The position numbers and the translations under genes were made by a program. A stretch of 64,000 nucleotides of DNA, from assembly GCA_011009095.1 (NCBI GenBank), contig VTPC01003537.1:1-64000 (forward strand), in the 5' to 3' direction. Of this stretch, positions 49,901-55,900 are shown one piece after another (position 1 is the first letter of the stretch; each line of letters begins with the position of its first letter). Source of the DNA: Ignelater luminosus. Lineage: Eukaryota > Arthropoda > Insecta > Coleoptera > Elateridae. The notes under the pieces are model-generated. The model was not told where the DNA came from, did not search any database, and was given only the letters and a program-made list of their open reading frames with translations.

Positions 49901-52900
49901 TGTTAAAAGGCATTTCATAGTTTCATAAGATTCCTTTAGGTGAACTGAATATACAAAGGGAACTGAAGGCAATGCATTGCCATTGTGCAATAGAACTGCT
50001 TTCAAACTAAATTTAGATGCATCAATGAACAGTCTTGTTTACGTCCAAGGATTTCCATCAAACCGTCAACATCACTGCAGTAGGTAAGATTGTCGTCCAT
50101 AGAATAAAACTTCTTTTGGCGGTTACGGAAATGACTTTTCAATCGGAAGCCAAGCACCCGGCTTTGCTTTTGCTTAAGTTCAAATCACGAACTAAATCGT
50201 TGAGTTGTGCCCGTGTGATCAAATGTGGCTCAGTGGGATCTGGAGGAATAAACTCTGGATCATTGCTAGAAACAATATCGACATTTTCTTCATCTGATCC
50301 TTCAAATGTTTCTGGTGGTACAGGAACTGGAAGATTAGTACAATGGCCAACGGGTCTTATCGCCGATGTTAAATTGGGATACACAATACATTTTTTATTT
50401 TTTGCAGAGAAGCCTATCTTTGTTATGCAGAAGTAACAATCGGTTAGATGATCCTTTTGTTTCCTCCATACTATAGGTACTGCAGAGTGGATACACACAC
50501 GGGAACCTTTTATCCACTGTCGAAAGCGATTTGCACAAGAAACACATCAAATATGTGGTGCCCATTGGTTATTTTGATCTCCAACTTGACATCCAAAGTA
50601 CAGACGATAAGCTCTCCTTATTAGCGCAGTGAAACATCGTTTTTGGTGTTTAGCAGTGAACTCGCCACAAACGTAACAAAAACTGTCCGGATCGTTCGCA
50701 CATTTACGGGACATGATTAATGTTTCTATAGTTATCACTCAAAACACAAGAAATCTTCTTTGTTAAGCAGTGATAATGCAACTTTATAAAACTTCATTCG
50801 CTCCACAAAACAGTACTAACACTGAACAGGTTCATACATAAGTGATCTCACTTATGGAAAGTTGAAATAATATTTACAAATATTTATCAGAGTGACATAC
50901 TTACCTGTTGATGACATGTTAATAGCTTTCTGATATATGCGGAATGCAATTACTACCTCATTTCCAAAACTTCTTATCGGTAATACGTAATTACCTAATG
51001 TAATTATACGAGGGCGGTTCAGTAAGTACCCGTGTTTGACGACAGAAGGCGTTCCTGAGGGAAGTTGGTGTTATCATCGTGTGCTGCAATCTATCAAACG
51101 ACGGTATAACAAATTGCAGACTGATTGATAGGTTAGTTTGGATTTGACAGCCATTTGAGTAAGACGTGTTTCGTGATTTTAGCTAAGATGGAAAAAGAGC
51201 AGTATCGTTCGGTAATTCGCTTTCTGTTTTTGGATGGGAAAAAATGCGAGGAGATAAAAGCAAAGTTGGATGCTGTTTATGGGGACACTTCGCCATCTAT
51301 GACCACAGTTAGATATTGGTTCAACGAATTTAAACGTGGGCGAACATCCGTTTTTGATGAGGAGCGACCAGGACGCCCGGCAGACGTGGTTACCGAGGAA
51401 ATCATTCAAAAAGTCCACGACATGATTCTCGCTGATCGACGAACGAAAGTGCGTGAAGTAGCAGAGGCCGTAGGTGTGTCGACCGGAACGGCAATTAATA
51501 TTTTACATGATAAGTTGGCGATGAAAAAATTGTCGGCGCGATAGGTGCCGCGATTGCTAACGGTGGACAACAAGCGGATGCGGCTGTTAACTTCGAAGCA
51601 GCGTTTGGAGCAATTTAAGCGAAATCCGAAGGAGTTTTTGCGTCGAGTTGTCACCGTTGATGAAACCTGGATTCATCATTACACACCAGAAACTAAGCAA
51701 CAATCAAAACAATGGATTTCTCCCGGTGAATCTGCTCCAAAGAAGGCGAAGATGGTTCCATCGGCCGGAAAGGTCATGGCGACGATTTTTTGGGATGCGA
51801 ACGGCGTCATCCTCATGGATTTTTTAGAAAAAGGAAGAACGATCACTGGACAATACTACAGTGAGTTATTAGACAGCTTCGACAAAAAATTGAAGGAGAC
51901 ACGGCCGCATTTGGCGAAAAAGAAGGTGCTGTTTCACCACGATAACGCACCAGCACATTCATCCGGAGTTGTCGCCGGCAAACTGCATGAATTGCGTTAT
52001 GAATTGCTGCCGCACCCCCCGTATTCACCCGATCTGGCTCCCTGCGACTTTTTCTTGTTTCCTAACATGAAGAAATGGCTCGCGGGAAAAAATTTAGCTC
52101 AAACGAGGAAGTCATCGCCGAGATAGAGGCGTATTTTGGAGAGTTCGACAAATCCTATTTTTTTTGGAGGGGTTAAAAAAATGGCAGGAACGTTGGGAGA
52201 AGTGTATATTTCTAAAAGGAGACTATGTTGAAGAATAAAAAAAAAATTTTTGAAAAAAATTGTGTCTTCATTTCTAACACGAAAACTACACGTAATAGGA
52301 AAAATCTGAAAGCAGATTTGAATTCAGAATGAAAAGTTACATAAAGTCTACCTAGTTTCGTTTAAGAACCAAAAACTCTGTTAATCAGTGTAAACAAGAG
52401 TTCTTCAATTCTATCCGTACGTTTAATATTTGGAAAATATCCGAATTAGTCCAGGGAATAGAAACATATTTGCTTGCAAAAGGTTACGTAGTTCTAATTT
52501 TTGGATTTGTTGTGTATATTGGCGCCCTAGTGAAAAATCCAAGTTTTCGACCTCGTCGCCCCTGTGCGGGCGTCGTCGTAAGGCGCCAAAAAACATCAAA
52601 ATTCCGAACTTCTTTCAGTTTTTTGATAATATCTTTTTACCAATGCATTACAGAGGAAAACGTTTTGAATAAAAATTGTAGAGCCTTACTTTTGCTACAA
52701 CTTTTGTATGAAAAATGTTTTTGTAGAACGATTAGGTAGATAGTTACGTCTCATCAAAGTTACCAATTTTTCGTAAAAATGATAATTTTTTGTGATTTGA
52801 GTATTTCACTAGGGCACCGATATACACAACATATCCACAAATTAGAACTACATAACCTTTTGCAAGCAAAGCCGTCTTTTTCAGCCTCCATTCCCTGGAC

Positions 52901-55900
52901 TAAATAGATTTATTAGTCTAGTCAAATTCTGAAAAATAGCCGAAATCATTTATAAAGTTTTTAAACTTTGATCAAATACTCATTGAGAGTTTATCAAAAG
53001 CAAACCGAAAAGTTTCCACCCCCCATCCCCCGCTAAACTGAATTTTTTCCTGACTTTTCAGTTTTTTTCAATTTTTAAGCAAAACCGCCCATTTTTCAAG
53101 GATGACATCGATTACCAAAATTAATCTACAGGAGGCTCATTGTGCTTTCCCCAGTTAGCTTTAGCTCAGCTTAAGCAACCCTGTGCCTTCAAGAAGACGA
53201 TACAGATTCTTTGACGAGAAAAAACTAATATCTAATGGTTTAAATCTTTGACAAAACAGTGCCTCGTGATAGCATAAAATATGTTCTACTGTTTCAGTAC
53301 CCTTCCCACACGATCTGCAGTCCAGATCGCCATTAAACATCTGCAGGAGGATAATCTATGAGTTTTAAGTTGACTTCTGCTCGTTACACTGAGCTCCTCA
53401 ACTCGTTTTTCTTTTGAGAGTCTATATATAAGTAGCTCCCTGTATCTAGTTCTGGGATAATCAGCACAGATCTAATTTTATTGCTCTTTGATCCATGTGT
53501 TCATAGTTTTTCTGGAGAATTAAATATTCCTAGAGCCAGTTCTGATCCAAACAATAGATTTTTCGAGCCCACTTTGACTAACGATTGGTTTCTCTGTTGT
53601 CTTCATGATCATTATACCCAGCTACCCAACTCAGCTTAACTTATTCTGGTCTGTCAGGATACACAGATAGACAGTGCGCTAAGGAATCTTAGTACAAGTT
53701 TTGAAGAGCTTTGAGTGGCGCTTGGTTATCTGTAAATTATGTAAATACATTTATATTTTCAGACTTTTCCTAGAGAGAACTAGAGTTCCATCTTCAGTTT
53801 TACGCTATAGATAGTCGAGTTGGTTCAGTATTGTTCCAGATCTCTCTGTTTGAAGTTTGAAAGTTACTGTTGGGGTAGCATATCGAAATAAGGTCGCCTA
53901 TCCTTTTCCAGATTGAGCAACGACCTGAGTCCTGATTTCCTTGCCTCCTACAAGGTCTAGCAAAAGAGGATCCAACAGGATCTATATAGTCACTGCAAGA
54001 ATCGTTCTCATGGCTCCTGTTATTCCCAAAACAAGCCAATTCTGATCACGATTGTTTTGTGGGGATTACTTGAGAGACCCTCACTCATCGACCAGTTTGA
54101 TGCTATATTCAGGGCCACTTGCATTTCTTTCCTGATTCTAGTTATCAGTCAAAAGTTCACTAACTTAACTCAATGTGTTTCGGATATTGATGACCAAATA
54201 AATACAGTGCGACATATATTCAAGGGGTTTTAGGGTAAGAATGCCCGGGTTATTGACTTAGCATGCTCTCGCAGAAAGGGCCTAGAGCGGCCATTCAGAA
54301 AAAGAACCAACTTGCAACAGAAGTTTGTTTAGTTTGCTGTGCAAATTTGCTGTTCCCTATATTGTAATATCTTGAAATTATTGATAATCTCGTATTTAAT
54401 ATTTAAAAAACCCGATTGAATTAAAAGTTCTAATTGACCAGAAGTGTTAATAGACTTGGAAAACTTACAAAGCCCAAAATGAGTTAGAAATGGCATAACC
54501 CAAAAACTCAATTTCATGTAAGGCCAAATTCTGTACTTATATGCTTTTCGTGAAAATGTTATTAGATTGTCGCTTCCGCTTCGTGATTCACAGAGCGCGC
54601 AGTATGGAAACTACTGTTATAAGAAGAATAGGAATTCATAATCTTAGTTACTGCTTACTTCTTGCACATTGCCGTGCATCGTAGGTTTGCTTCTACACAT
54701 CGGCACTTCACCCTTGAGTACATCCACATGTGATGAGACTCAGGATCGTGCCATATGCTGGTGGTTTGGTGATGAAAGTAGGCGATAAAGACTAATTAGA
54801 TAGTTTCCAGCCTTAGTTAGTTGCAGTGAAACAATTTCCCAACCAAGTCTGAAACTGATGGAAAACATGGCGAGAGTGGAGACGAGCCGCATCTGTGGTG
54901 GGCGGTAAGCGTTAAATGTTGCACCGGTTTTTCCACTAGAAGGCCTTAAAACTCAGCGACAGAAAGACAAACTTAAAGAAAGACTCAAAGAATTCATACT
55001 TACAGGTCTGAGTATTCACACCAGATATCAAATGCCATTAAAGCAAGTATTAAAAGAGAAGAACAAAAACACCAGCTTAGGTTGAGAAACAATTTGTGAC
55101 CTGAGCGGGATTCCACGAGCTAAAGCAAACCTGCATGGCCCAGATCTGACTCAGAGGAATTATTAGCTGATTTGAAAGTTGAGAAAAGATGTACGCGGAA
55201 GGAGATCTGTTTTCTTAGAAAAGATAAAATTTCTTAGAAGACCAAGCTTCTGAATATTTTTTCAAACAGAATTAAGAGGCCCGAAAAGAGAACCTTGTAC
55301 AGGGCACGTGAAAAGCTAGCAATGACGCTGCTTATTACTATGGCATTCAACTGCAAAAACTATAAACTCGGTTGTATTTTAGTCTCATCTCATCTTGCTT
55401 TAATCTGCAGATTTTTATATTTTAAATTACTGCCCGTCTCTTTATTTGAAATGTTATCGTTTGCTGCTATGGAGACATCTATTGAGTAGGAACATTGTCC
55501 GAGTCTTGTTTTGAACGACAGTATCGAGTTAATATTACGTTCTTGTTGTCTTTTACCAGATCGAGTAAATACTGCTCGTCCACTTCGATGCCTGAGTTTT
55601 AAAGGTTACATTGAGATTTTCTTAATGACTTTTATCAATTAAGAATTACTAGATTTAATATTTGGTTTTTTAAGAAATTAATTCTTATAGAAAATAGTCG
55701 ACCTCGAACAGGATTTCAACTTACGCTTGCAACCGTCTGCTTAACTGGCGATGATCTACCAATTAAACTATGAGGCCATTCATGTTCGAGGGTGAAAATT
55801 AGACATAAATGCATGTAGGAAGTATTTACCTTCGAATATGGATCACCTGGTAACTCAATTGGTAGAGCACCGGCACGGAGAGCTAACGACAATCGTAGGT

